From assembly GCF_900078365.1 (NCBI RefSeq), contig NZ_LT598653.1, positions 3,224,001 through 3,288,000 on the forward strand: DNA of 64,000 nucleotides, read 5' to 3'. The notes under the pieces are model-generated. The model saw only the letters and a list, made by a program, of their open reading frames with translations. It made no database searches and was not told the origin of the DNA. Each line of letters opens with the position of its first letter. Position 1 is the stretch's first letter. The stretch is from an uncultured Sphingopyxis sp. GTDB lineage: Bacteria > Pseudomonadota > Alphaproteobacteria > Sphingomonadales > Sphingomonadaceae. Both the position numbers and the translations under genes were made by a program. Below are positions 34,449 through 49,002 of the stretch, piece after piece.

Positions 34449-34628
34449 CGCGCTTCTCCCTTTTCCTCGCGCCACCATAGGCGAAGGGTTGCGGATCGCA
34501 ACCCGTCCCCCTCCCTTTCCTCAAGCTGCCGCACCGGCACGAAATAAACTTGCCATCGGCGGCGCGGCATGGAACATCCGGCGGCGGAGGGGGGCGCTGC
34601 CGCGGCAGCCATCAGGCAGGATGAATCT

Positions 34629-36275
34629 ATGCGCCCTTCGTCGTGGGCAGATCGGCTGCTGGCACTCTCCGCCCGTTTCGTGGGTCTCGTCATATTGATC
34701 GCCACGCTGCTCGCCGCGGGGGCGAGCTTCCTCTACAATCGCGGCGAAGAGGCTGACCGCGCCGACCGCATCGCGATGCAGGTCAACATGCGGCTGCGCG
34801 ATCATGTCGCGGTATTGGAGGGCGTGCGCGCCCTCTATCAATCCGACAGCCAGTCGAGCGGCCCGGGCATCCGCGCCTATCTCGCGTCGCTGCGGCCGGA
34901 GGTCCATGCGCCGGGGATGGAGGGGATCGGCATCGCGGTGGCGATGCGGCAGGGGACGCCCGCCGCTGCCGAGGCGATGCTGCGCCAAAATTACGGGCGC
35001 GACATTCGCGTCTGGCCCGCGACCAGCCAGCCGATCGGCTTTCCGATCGTCCTCGTCGAACCCTATACGCCGCGCCGCGACCAGGCACTCGGCTATGACA
35101 TGTACAGCGAGCGCATCCGGCGCGAGGCGATGCGCCGTGCGTGGCAGACCGGCCAGCCCGCGGCGAGCGGGATCGTCCAGCTCGTTCAGGAAAAGGGCGT
35201 CGCCCGGCGGCAGGCGGGCTTTCTGATCTATGTCCCCATCTATGCCGGCCGCGACGCGCCCGCCCCGGCGGACGCGGCGGGCGACGCGCCGCCGCCGGCC
35301 GCCTCCTGCAAGGCGAAGTCATCGCCACCGCGCCCGGCGCGCGGCCGATCGAGGCCTTCGTCTATGCCCCCTTCCGCATCGGCGACCTGATGACCGCGGT
35401 GCTCGGGTCGCAGCTCGATACGATCGAGGGGCTCGAAGTCCATGCGGGCGAGGGTCCGGCCGCGCCGCTCGTCTTCCGCCACGGCACTATGGGCTGGGCG
35501 ACGCACGAGCAGACGCTCCGCGTCGCCGACCGGCAATGGACGATGCGCATCTCCTATGGCCGGATGCTCGAGAGGATCGGGCGGCCGTTCGGCATCTTCC
35601 TCTTCGGCTTCGCGATCATGCTGCTCGCGATGCAGCTTCACCGCGTCCAGCAGCGCCGCGTCGGCGCGTTCCAGGCGCTCGCCGACGAACAGGCGCTGCG
35701 CGCCGCCGACCGCGAGCTGATGATCGGCGAGATGGCGCACCGGATGAAGAACGCCTTCGCGCGCATCGGCGCGCTCGCGCGGATCACCGTGCGCGAATCG
35801 ACGAGCCTTCAGGATTTCGAGACCCGCTTCGACGGCCGCCTGCGCGCGCTGTCCGACGCCAAGCAGATGCTCGTCACCGGCGCGGTCGGTAGCGTCGAGC
35901 TCGGGCAAATCGTCCGCCGCGAGCTCGAACTCGCCGGCGTGCCGGACGCGCAGCTCGCGGGCGTCGTCGGCCCCGAGGTCCGCCTCGGCGAAGAGGGCGC
36001 GCAGGCGCTGTCGCTCGCGGTCCACGAATTCGTCACCAACAGCATCAAATATGGCGCGCTCGCGGGCCAGGGCCGTCTCGCGGTCGGCTGGCGCCGCGAC
36101 GGGGACGAGATCGAGCTCGACTGGACCGAAAGCGGCCTCGCCGAAACCCCGCAAATCGAAAGCGAAAGCTTTGGCACCCAGTTCATCCGCACGATGATCG
36201 AGCGGCAGTTGAAGGGAAGCTGGCGCCGCACCGCGCTTGACAACAGGCTCACCATCGTCATCCGCTGGCCGGACA

Positions 36276-36292
<17 letters not shown>
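34629..36292 (+). pseudogene. CHASE-domain sensor histidine kinase (HWE/HisKA_2 type), frameshifted as given
   Basis: Frame 1 from ATG 34629 encodes a membrane helix (FVGLVILIATLLAAGASFLY) and a CHASE sensor domain up to about 35290. The same protein continues in another frame from about 35300, GRLLQGEVIATAPGARPIEAFVYAPFRIGD, a second membrane helix (FGIFLFGFAIMLLAMQL) and the kinase. The shift falls in a GCCGCCGCCGGCCGCC stretch. The kinase has EMAHRMKNAFARI with the phosphorylated His at 35738-35740 and the ATP-binding EFVTNSIKYGAL, both of the HWE/HisKA_2 class. Either a sequence error in the GC-rich run or a genuinely broken sensor. Overlaps the next gene start by 17 bases. Confidence 0.8.
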
Positions 36293-40133
<3,841 letters not shown>

Positions 40134-40153
40134 TGGCAGCGGCGCAAACCCTC

Positions 40154-40332
40154 CTTCTCCCTCGATGGGAGAAGGATACGCAGCCTTATCGCGAAGCGAT
40201 TAGGCGAAGTTGGATGAGGGTGAAGGTGCGCCCCCGCACCGTCACCTCGGGCCGAAACAACACCCCCACCGCTGCGACTAGCGAACAAGTTCGCAAGTCT
40301 CGCTGCCTCCCCCATCGAGGGGGAGGAAATTA
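40154..40332. repeat. R1-like palindromic repeat
   Basis: CTCCTTCTCCCTCGATGGGAGAAGGA at the left, CTCCCCCATCGAGGGGGAG at the right, with inner GTTGGATGAGGGTGAAGGT and GCTGCGACTAGCGAACAAGTTCGCAAGTCTCGCTGCC. A hybrid of the 2868 variant and the common R1 arm. Confidence 0.7.
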
Positions 40333-40335
40333 GCC

Positions 40336-41007
40336 ATGCTCGTCCTGATCGGCATCCTCATCATCATCGCGGGCTTCCTGCTCCGCTTCAATCCCTTGCT
40401 CGTCATCATGGCCTCGGCCCTCGCGACCGGCCTCGCCGCGGGGCTCGACGTGACCGCGATCATCGCCGCCTTCGGCAAGGCGTTCAACGACACGCGCTAT
40501 GTCAGCATCGTCTGGATCGTCCTCCCCGTCATCGGCCTGCTCGAAGCCTATGGCCTGCAACAGCATGCGCGCAGCCTGATCGACCGCATGAAGGGCGCGA
40601 CGCTCGGCCGCCTGCTCACCTCCTATCTGCTGCTGCGCCAGGCGATGGCCGCGGTCGGGCTCACCTCGGTCGCGGGGCACCCGCAGACCGTCCGCCCGCT
40701 CGTCGCGCCGATGGCCGAAGCCGCCGCCGAGGCGAAGAACGACGCGCTCACCGACGACCAGCGCGAGGAGGTCAAGGCCTTCGCCGCCGCGACCGACAAT
40801 GTCGGCCTCTTCTTCGGCGAGGACATCTTCCTCGCGATCGGCTCGATCCTGCTGATGAAGGGCGTGCTCGAAGGCTATGGCTATAGCATCGAGCCGCTGC
40901 ACTTCTCGCTCTGGGCGATTCCCACCGCGATCGCCGCCTTCCTGATCCACGGCCTCCGCCTCCGCCGCCTCGAAAAGCGAATGAAGAAGCAGGAGGCGGG
41001 CGCATGA
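40336..41007 (+). CDS. DUF969 membrane protein, putative 5-oxoproline permease component
   Basis: 223 residues with about five membrane helices: MLVLIGILIIIAGFLLRFNPLLVIMASALATGLAAG at the start, VSIVWIVLPVIGLLEAYGLQQHARSLI, LLLRQAMAAVGLTSVAGHPQTVRPLV. This is the DUF969 pattern. DUF969 and DUF979 always travel together and are, from published genome-context work on 5-oxoprolinases, suspected transporters of 5-oxoproline or related compounds. Here they follow directly a 5-oxoprolinase-type gene, and this gene overlaps the DUF979 gene by four bases. Transport is inferred, not shown. Confidence 0.88.
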   Translation: MLVLIGILIIIAGFLLRFNPLLVIMASALATGLAAGLDVTAIIAAFGKAFNDTRYVSIVWIVLPVIGLLEAYGLQQHARSLIDRMKGATLGRLLTSYLLLRQAMAAVGLTSVAGHPQTVRPLVAPMAEAAAEAKNDALTDDQREEVKAFAAATDNVGLFFGEDIFLAIGSILLMKGVLEGYGYSIEPLHFSLWAIPTAIAAFLIHGLRLRRLEKRMKKQEAGA

Positions 41008-41942
41008 TCACGCTCGGCTTCGTCTATATCCTCGCGGGGGTCACCTTCGCACTCTTCGCCGTCCTCGGGCTGGGCGACCGCAGCAACCCGAAACGCTTCG
41101 GCAACGCCGCCTTCTGGGGCCTGCTCGCGCTGTCGATGTTCGCGGGCGACCGGCTCGGCGATTTCGGCAACGGGCTGCTCGTCCTCGCGCTCGTCGCCAT
41201 CGCCGGCACCGGCCAGATCGGCCGCGCGCCGGGCGGCGACGTTCCGCCCGACGTGCAGGCACAGCGCGCCGCGAAGCACGGCAATTTCCTCCTCCTCGTC
41301 GCGCTGATCATTCCCGCGGTCGCGCTCGCCGGCACCTTCCTGTTCAAATGGATCCCCGGCCTCGCCGACCCCAAGCAGGCGACGCTGATCTCGCTCGCGC
41401 TCGGCGTGCTCATCGCGCTCGGCGTCGGCATGGCGCGCCTCAAGCCGCCGCCTTTGCTCCCGCTGCAGCAGGGCCGCCGCCTGCTCGACGCGGTCGGCTG
41501 GGCGGCGATCCTGCCGCAGATGCTCGCGAGCCTCGGCGCGGTCTTCGCGCTCGCCGGTGTGGGCGAAGTCGTCGGCGACCTCATCGGCACCGCGATCCCC
41601 GAAGGCAGCCTGTTCGGCGCCACCCTCGCCTTCGGCCTCGGCATGGCGCTGTTCACGATGGTGATGGGCAACGCCTTCGCCGCCTTCCCGGTGATGCTCG
41701 CCGCGGTCGGCATGCCCCTGCTCATCGAGCAATATGACGGCGACCCCGCGGTGGTCGCGGCGATCGGCATGCTCGCGGGCTTCTGCGGCACGCTGATGAC
41801 CCCGATGGCGGCGAACTTCAACTTGGTCCCCGCGGCCTTGCTCGAACTCAAGAACCCCTATGGCGTGATCAAGGCACAGATCGGCACCGCGGTGCCTTTG
41901 CTCGCGGTGAACATCGTCTTCATCTGGCTTTTCGCCTTTTAA
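41004..41942 (+). CDS. DUF979 membrane protein, putative 5-oxoproline permease component
   Basis: 312 residues, eight to nine helices. Begins MITLGFVYILAGVTFALFAVLGLGDRSNPKRFGNAAFWGLLAL and contains MGNAFAAFPVMLAAVGMPLLIEQYDGDPAVVAAIGMLAGFCGTLMTPMAANFNLVPAALLELK, the conserved DUF979 end region. Translationally coupled to the DUF969 gene (ATGA overlap). The pair probably forms a two-part inner-membrane permease; the neighbouring oxoprolinase points to 5-oxoproline (pyroglutamate) as cargo. Confidence 0.9.
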   Translation: MITLGFVYILAGVTFALFAVLGLGDRSNPKRFGNAAFWGLLALSMFAGDRLGDFGNGLLVLALVAIAGTGQIGRAPGGDVPPDVQAQRAAKHGNFLLLVALIIPAVALAGTFLFKWIPGLADPKQATLISLALGVLIALGVGMARLKPPPLLPLQQGRRLLDAVGWAAILPQMLASLGAVFALAGVGEVVGDLIGTAIPEGSLFGATLAFGLGMALFTMVMGNAFAAFPVMLAAVGMPLLIEQYDGDPAVVAAIGMLAGFCGTLMTPMAANFNLVPAALLELKNPYGVIKAQIGTAVPLLAVNIVFIWLFAF

Positions 41943-41943
41943 C

Positions 41944-42033
41944 CGTCATTGCGAGCGCAGCGAAGCAATCTCCAGCTATCGACCAAGCGCAACGCCGATG
42001 ACAGGAGATTGCTTCGCTGCGCTCGCAATGACG
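41944..42033. repeat. R3 palindromic repeat
   Basis: CGTCATTGCGAGCGCAGCGA...ATCTCC mirrored perfectly by GGAGAT...TCGCTGCGCTCGCAATGACG, 30-bp arms with a 30-base centre. Placed between the DUF979 and DUF2891 genes of one operon. Confidence 0.93.
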
Positions 42034-42050
42034 CCAATTGGACACAGGAT

Positions 42051-43040
42051 ATGAACCTCACCCCCACTCACGCCACCCGCTTCGCCACCGCCACCCTCGC
42101 GCATCTCGGCCGCGAATATCCCTACAAGATGGACCTCGTCCTCACCGGCCCCGAGGACGCCAGGCCCCCGCGCGAACATAACCCGATCTTCCACGGCAGC
42201 TTCGACTGGCACAGCTGCGTCCACGGCTGGTGGCAGATCCTCCGCCTCGCGCGCCGCTTCCCCGACCTGCCCGTCGCCGCCGACATCCGCGCGCGCGCCG
42301 ATGAAATGCTCGTCGCCGACAAGGTCGCGGGCGAACGCGCTTTCCTCGATCGTCCTTACGCCGCCGCCTTCGAGCGCCCCTATGGCTGGGCGTGGCTCCT
42401 CGCGCTCCATGCCGAAGCGGCACGCCACGACGCGCCGTGGAGCGCCGCGCTCGAACCGCTCGCCGCCGCCTTCGCCGCACGCTTCCACGCCTTCCTGCCC
42501 AAGCTCACCTATCCCTTGCGCGTCGGCACCCATTTCAACATCGCCTTCGCGCTGTTGCTCGCGCGCCACTGGGCCGAAAGCCGCGACCCCGCGCTCGCCC
42601 GGCTCATCGACGGCCGCGCCCGCGACTGGTTCGCCGGCGATCGCGACTGCCAGGCGTGGGAACCCGGCGGCGACGAATTTCTTTCCTCGGCGCTCACCGA
42701 AGCGCATCTGATGGCCGCCGTCCTCGGCGACGATTTCCCGCGCTGGTTCGACGCCTTCCTTCCGCGCGCCGCCGCGCAGCAACCCGCGACGCTCTTCACC
42801 CCGGCGACCGTCTCCGACCGCAGCGACGGCAAGATCGCGCATCTCGACGGCCTCAACCTCAGCCGCGCGTGGAGCTGGCGCGCGATTGCCGCCGCGCTCG
42901 GTCCCGCCCATCCCGTCGCCGCGCAAGCCGAAGCCGCGGCCGAACGCCACCTCGCCGCCGCCCTCCCGCACGTCACCGGCGACTATATGGGCGAACACTG
43001 GCTCGCGAGCTTCGCGCTCCTCGCGCTCGACGGCCTTTAA
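42051..43040 (+). CDS. DUF2891 family protein
   Basis: 329 residues from ATG 42051. Recognisable DUF2891 segments: LGREYPYKMDLVLTGPEDARPPREHNPIFHGSFDWHSCVHGWW, then RPYGWAWLLALHAEAARHD, YPLRVGTHFNIAFALLLA, and AWEPGGDEFLSSALTEAHLMAAVLG. All-helical, probably an (alpha/alpha)6 barrel-like enzyme acting on a small substrate; no signal peptide, so cytoplasmic. The family is uncharacterised but repeatedly neighbours DUF969/DUF979 genes, so it likely works on the imported compound. Confidence 0.9.
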   Translation: MNLTPTHATRFATATLAHLGREYPYKMDLVLTGPEDARPPREHNPIFHGSFDWHSCVHGWWQILRLARRFPDLPVAADIRARADEMLVADKVAGERAFLDRPYAAAFERPYGWAWLLALHAEAARHDAPWSAALEPLAAAFAARFHAFLPKLTYPLRVGTHFNIAFALLLARHWAESRDPALARLIDGRARDWFAGDRDCQAWEPGGDEFLSSALTEAHLMAAVLGDDFPRWFDAFLPRAAAQQPATLFTPATVSDRSDGKIAHLDGLNLSRAWSWRAIAAALGPAHPVAAQAEAAAERHLAAALPHVTGDYMGEHWLASFALLALDGL

Positions 43041-43044
43041 AGGT

Positions 43045-43119
43045 CGTCATCCCGGGCTTGACCCGGGACCCGCCTTTTCTTTTAGGAAGGCAGGCCCCGG
43101 ATCAAGTCCGGGGTGACGG
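43045..43119. repeat. R4 palindromic repeat
   Basis: CGTCATCCCGGGCTTGACCC...GGACC mirrored imperfectly by CCCCGGATCAAGTCCGGGGTGACG. Related copies at 45552-45779 and 57377-57451. Confidence 0.85.
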
Positions 43120-43195
43120 GAACGGAAACCCTCCACCCTACATTGACAAGCCCCGCCCGCGCGGCAACAGACGGCCCAAGGGGGAGAGGCGAGAG

Positions 43196-44212
43196 GTGAA
43201 CGGAAAGATGCTGCGTCCCACATCGTTCGACGTCGCCGAGCGCGCCGGCGTGTCGCAGTCGACCGTCTCGCGGGCGCTCCGCAACTCGCCCGGCGTCAAC
43301 GCCGAAACGCGCGCGCGCGTCGCGACCGCCGCGCGCGAACTCGGCTATGTCGTCGACCGCCACGCCTCGTCGCTGCGCCTCAAGAGCAGCGAGACGATCG
43401 CGCTCGTCACCATCTGCCGCCCCGGCGAGGATCGCAGCGCGATCAATCCCTTCTATTTCGCGCTCCTCGGCAGCATCGCCGCCGCGACCTCGGCGCGCGG
43501 CTTCAACCTGCTCGTCTCGTTCCAGGAGAATGAAGACAATTTCCGCGCCGACTTCGTCGCCTCGGGCCTCGCCGACGCGATGATCGTCATCGGCACGACG
43601 AGCAACCGCGAAGCGTGGAAATATTTCGCCGAGGCGCAGGCCTCGGGCCTCGACTTCGTCTGCTGGGGCAGCCCGGGCAGCCCCTTTCACTGGATGCGCA
43701 GCGAGAATGACATCGGCGGCCAGCTCGCCGCCGAGCATTTCATCGCCACCGGCCGCCGCCATATCGCCTTCGTCGGACCGCAGCAGTCGCCGCAGCGCCA
43801 GTTCGACGAGCGCCGCGACGGCTTCACCGCCGCGCTCGGCCTCCACGGCCTCACCCCTATCGTCGCCGAGCCCCCCGCCGCCGCCGACCGCCACGCGCAG
43901 GGCGTCGCCGCGGCGCAGGCGCTGCTCGCAGCGCACCCCGAAACCGACGCGATCTTCGCGGCCTCGGACATGCTCGCCTTGGGCGTCTTGCAGGGACTCA
44001 AGGACGCCGGCCGCCGCGTGCCGCAGGACGTCGCGCTGATCGGCTTCGACGGTATCCGCGCCGGCACCCTCGCCGACCCCGCGCTCACCACGCTCGAGCC
44101 CGACCTCGACGCCGCGGGCGAGGCGCTCGTCGCGATGGCGCTCGAGGACGACGAGCGCACGCGCAGCGGCACGCGCATCCCCGTCCACCTCGTCGTCCGC
44201 GGCACCGCGTAA
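43196..44212 (+). CDS. LacI family transcriptional regulator
   Basis: 338 residues from GTG 43196 (GGGGAG eight bases upstream); ATG 43208 is also possible. N-terminal LacI HTH (TSFDVAERAGVSQSTVSRALRNSPGVNAETRARVATAARELGYVVD), hinge helix HASSLRLKSSE, then a periplasmic-binding-protein-like sensor domain to the end. Lies at the end of the oxoprolinase/DUF969/DUF979/DUF2891 set in the same direction, so it probably controls it; the effector may be 5-oxoproline or its product, which is inference from position. Confidence 0.92.
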   Translation: MNGKMLRPTSFDVAERAGVSQSTVSRALRNSPGVNAETRARVATAARELGYVVDRHASSLRLKSSETIALVTICRPGEDRSAINPFYFALLGSIAAATSARGFNLLVSFQENEDNFRADFVASGLADAMIVIGTTSNREAWKYFAEAQASGLDFVCWGSPGSPFHWMRSENDIGGQLAAEHFIATGRRHIAFVGPQQSPQRQFDERRDGFTAALGLHGLTPIVAEPPAAADRHAQGVAAAQALLAAHPETDAIFAASDMLALGVLQGLKDAGRRVPQDVALIGFDGIRAGTLADPALTTLEPDLDAAGEALVAMALEDDERTRSGTRIPVHLVVRGTA

Positions 44213-44290
44213 CCGCGACTTAACTCCCCGAAAAGTAACGCTTCGTTATCCATGCCCTGCTACCCCGGGGCCGGGGCAGATAGCGGTAGT

Positions 44291-45529
44291 GTGAACGGAC
44301 AATTTTTCATCTCGCTGCTCAATCCGGGCATCGGCATCCTGTTCGCCACCGCCTTTTTCCTGCTGTGGCTGAACCGGCGCGAGCGGTATGTCGCCTATGC
44401 CGCCGGTGCCTATACCGCCACCGCGCTCGCCTTTCTGATCCAGGACGTCGGCCCGGTCCTGCCGATGGAGCTGCAGCGGCTTCCCGCCAATTTCCTCTTC
44501 CTGATGACCGGCGTGCTCTTCGCCGCCGCGATCATCAAGCGTTACGCGCTCCCCGTCCCGTGGCGCACGATGGCGGCGATCGTCGCGGTCGCGACCGCGG
44601 TCTTCGTCTGGTTCCTCCTGGCGAGCCCCAGCATCGCCGGGCGGATCCTCGCGATCAGCATCGGCGCCGGGATCATCGCGATCATGGTCGTCGTCGCGCT
44701 CTGGCCGGTCGAAAAGCGCCACCTCATCGACCGCGTGCTCTTCTGGGTCGCGGCGATCTCCGCCCTCAACCTCATCGTCCGCCCCGCGGTATTGCTCTCG
44801 CTCCACGGCGGCTTCGACGATTATGTCGGCTTCCAGCAGTCGCTCTATTGGACCACCGTCCAGTTCAGTCAGGCGATGGTGTCGATCGTCGCCGCGATCA
44901 GCCTGATGGTCGCGGTCGCGATCGACCAGATCGCCGAGCTGCGCCGCGCGGTCGACGCCGACGATCTCTCGGGCCTGCTCAACCGCCGCGGGTTCGAGGC
45001 GCAGGCGGGCGCCGCGCTCCGCCGCTGCCTCGAAGAACGGTCGCCGGTGGCGCTGATCGTCGCCGACCTCGACCGGTTCAAGTCGATCAACGACAATCAC
45101 GGCCACGCGGTCGGCGACGCGATCATCGCCGCCTTCGGCGCACATGTCCGGCTGATCGGCCCCGCCGAGATGGTCGCGGGGCGCATCGGCGGCGAGGAAT
45201 TCGCGCTGCTCCTCCCCGGCGCGGGGGTCGAGGCGGCGCGCCGGCTGACCTGCGCGGCGCTCAACCACGGCCGGCTTCTGGCCCTGGTCGAGGCGGCGCG
45301 CCGGCTCGCCGAAGCGGTCCGCACCGGCCTCGCCGCCGCCTGCGCCGGCCGCATTCCCGCCAGCCTCTGCCCCACCGCGAGCTTCGGCATCGCGATCGGC
45401 GCCCCCGGCACCGGCCTGCCGGCGCTGATGCAACAGGCCGACCAGGCGCTCTACGCAGCCAAGCGCACGGGCCGCAACCGCGTCCGCGCCTTCGCCCCCA
45501 AGCCGGTGCGCAGCGCGGCGGGCGGCTGA
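44291..45529 (+). CDS. membrane diguanylate cyclase (GGDEF)
   Basis: 412 residues from GTG 44291 (VNGQFFISLLNPG); ATG 44252 gives 13 more residues of poor quality. Six or so membrane helices (about 10-225), then a GGDEF domain: DDLSGLLNRRGFE, DLDRFKSINDNHGHAVGD, and the active motif G300-G-E-E-F304. No RxxD inhibitory site before the motif. After the active site a 20-residue in-frame duplication-like insert is present: VEAARRL occurs at 313 and again at 333, with LTCAALNHGRLLA between. This lengthens the domain relative to the norm and could affect activity. Confidence 0.9.
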   Translation: MNGQFFISLLNPGIGILFATAFFLLWLNRRERYVAYAAGAYTATALAFLIQDVGPVLPMELQRLPANFLFLMTGVLFAAAIIKRYALPVPWRTMAAIVAVATAVFVWFLLASPSIAGRILAISIGAGIIAIMVVVALWPVEKRHLIDRVLFWVAAISALNLIVRPAVLLSLHGGFDDYVGFQQSLYWTTVQFSQAMVSIVAAISLMVAVAIDQIAELRRAVDADDLSGLLNRRGFEAQAGAALRRCLEERSPVALIVADLDRFKSINDNHGHAVGDAIIAAFGAHVRLIGPAEMVAGRIGGEEFALLLPGAGVEAARRLTCAALNHGRLLALVEAARRLAEAVRTGLAAACAGRIPASLCPTASFGIAIGAPGTGLPALMQQADQALYAAKRTGRNRVRAFAPKPVRSAAGG

Positions 45530-45551
45530 GCGCAATCATTATTCCTTGAAT

Positions 45552-45779
45552 CGTCATCCCGAACTTGATCTGGAATCCATTTCATCGATGCCGCATGGAC
45601 CCCGGACCAGGTCGGCGATTATCGCTTCGACATCCGTAACGCGCCTTTCCTTCGTCATTGCGAGCGAAGCGAAGCAATCCAGAGCAGTTTACGCGGGCCC
45701 TGGATTGCTTCGCTTCGCTCGCAATGACGAGATTACGGATGCAAGGGGGATAATCGCCGATCATATCCGGGGTGACGAC
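45552..45779. repeat. R4 repeat interrupted by an R3 repeat
   Basis: The R4 left arm CGTCATCCCGAACTTGATCTGG (45552) and right arm GATCATATCCGGGGTGACGA (45759) are separated by a nested dyad: GGCGATTATC/GATAATCGCC, then ATCCGTAA/TTACGGAT, then the R3 core CGTCATTGCGAGCGAAGCGA...CCAG at 45653-45682 mirrored at 45700-45729. Fills half of the 449-base gap between the GGDEF gene and acnA. The rest (45780-45978) holds no gene I can support. Confidence 0.85.
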
Positions 45780-45978
45780 ATGTATAAACGCTGCGGTTTT
45801 CTTTGCGTCTTTGCGCCTTTGCGCGAGCCAAATCTTCCCCCCACCCCCTTGCATTTCCTTGGGCCCGGCGTAAGGCGTCGCCAACATAAACCTGCGCGTG
45901 CGACTCCGCTTAGCTCCGCTCTCCCGAACGGGCACCGGCCGTCATTCCCCGCCGCGCCAACATGGGGACTGCAATCCT

Positions 45979-48651
<2,673 letters not shown>

Positions 48652-48676
48652 CGCCGCAAACAGTTGATGCTATCGA

Positions 48677-48712
48677 CGCCCGCCCCCCTGACCGGGGGCG
48701 GGCGCTTTCATT
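48677..48712 (+). terminator. terminator-like hairpin after acnA
   Basis: CGCCCGCCCCC - 6-base loop - GGGGGCGGGCG followed by CTTTCATTT. Perfect eleven-base stem with a weak T-tract; it also precedes the next gene's ribosome site by only a few bases. Confidence 0.65.
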
Positions 48713-48726
48713 TGGAGAAGGGCCGC

Positions 48727-49002
48727 ATGGACGCGGAGGTCATCGTCATCGAGGTGATCGGCTGGACCGCCGCCGCGATCATCCTTGCCGCCTATATCCT
48801 GCTGTCGCTCGGCAAGCTCGAGGGGCGCAGCTATTTCTATCAGTGGATGAATGTGATCGGCGCCGGCGGCTTCATCGTCAACTCGGGCTATAACGGCGCG
48901 CTGCCCTCGGCCGTGCTCAACGTCATATGGGCGGCGATGGGGCTGTTCACGCTGTGGAGCGTCTGGCGCGCGCGACAGGCGGCGCGCGCCGCGATCCGTT
49001 AA
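48727..49002 (+). CDS. small membrane protein of the CBU_0592 type
   Basis: 91 residues from ATG 48727 (GGAGAAGG upstream). Three helices: IEVIGWTAAAIILAAYILLSLG, then the segment LEGRSYFYQWMNVIGAGGFIVNSGYNGALPSAVLNVIWAAMGLFTLW. The Y-Q-x-x-N and N-x-x-W pattern matches the CBU_0592 family (distantly PnuC-like, SWEET/half-transporter size), function unknown. Its stop overlaps the stop of the convergent amidohydrolase by four bases. Confidence 0.82.
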   Translation: MDAEVIVIEVIGWTAAAIILAAYILLSLGKLEGRSYFYQWMNVIGAGGFIVNSGYNGALPSAVLNVIWAAMGLFTLWSVWRARQAARAAIR

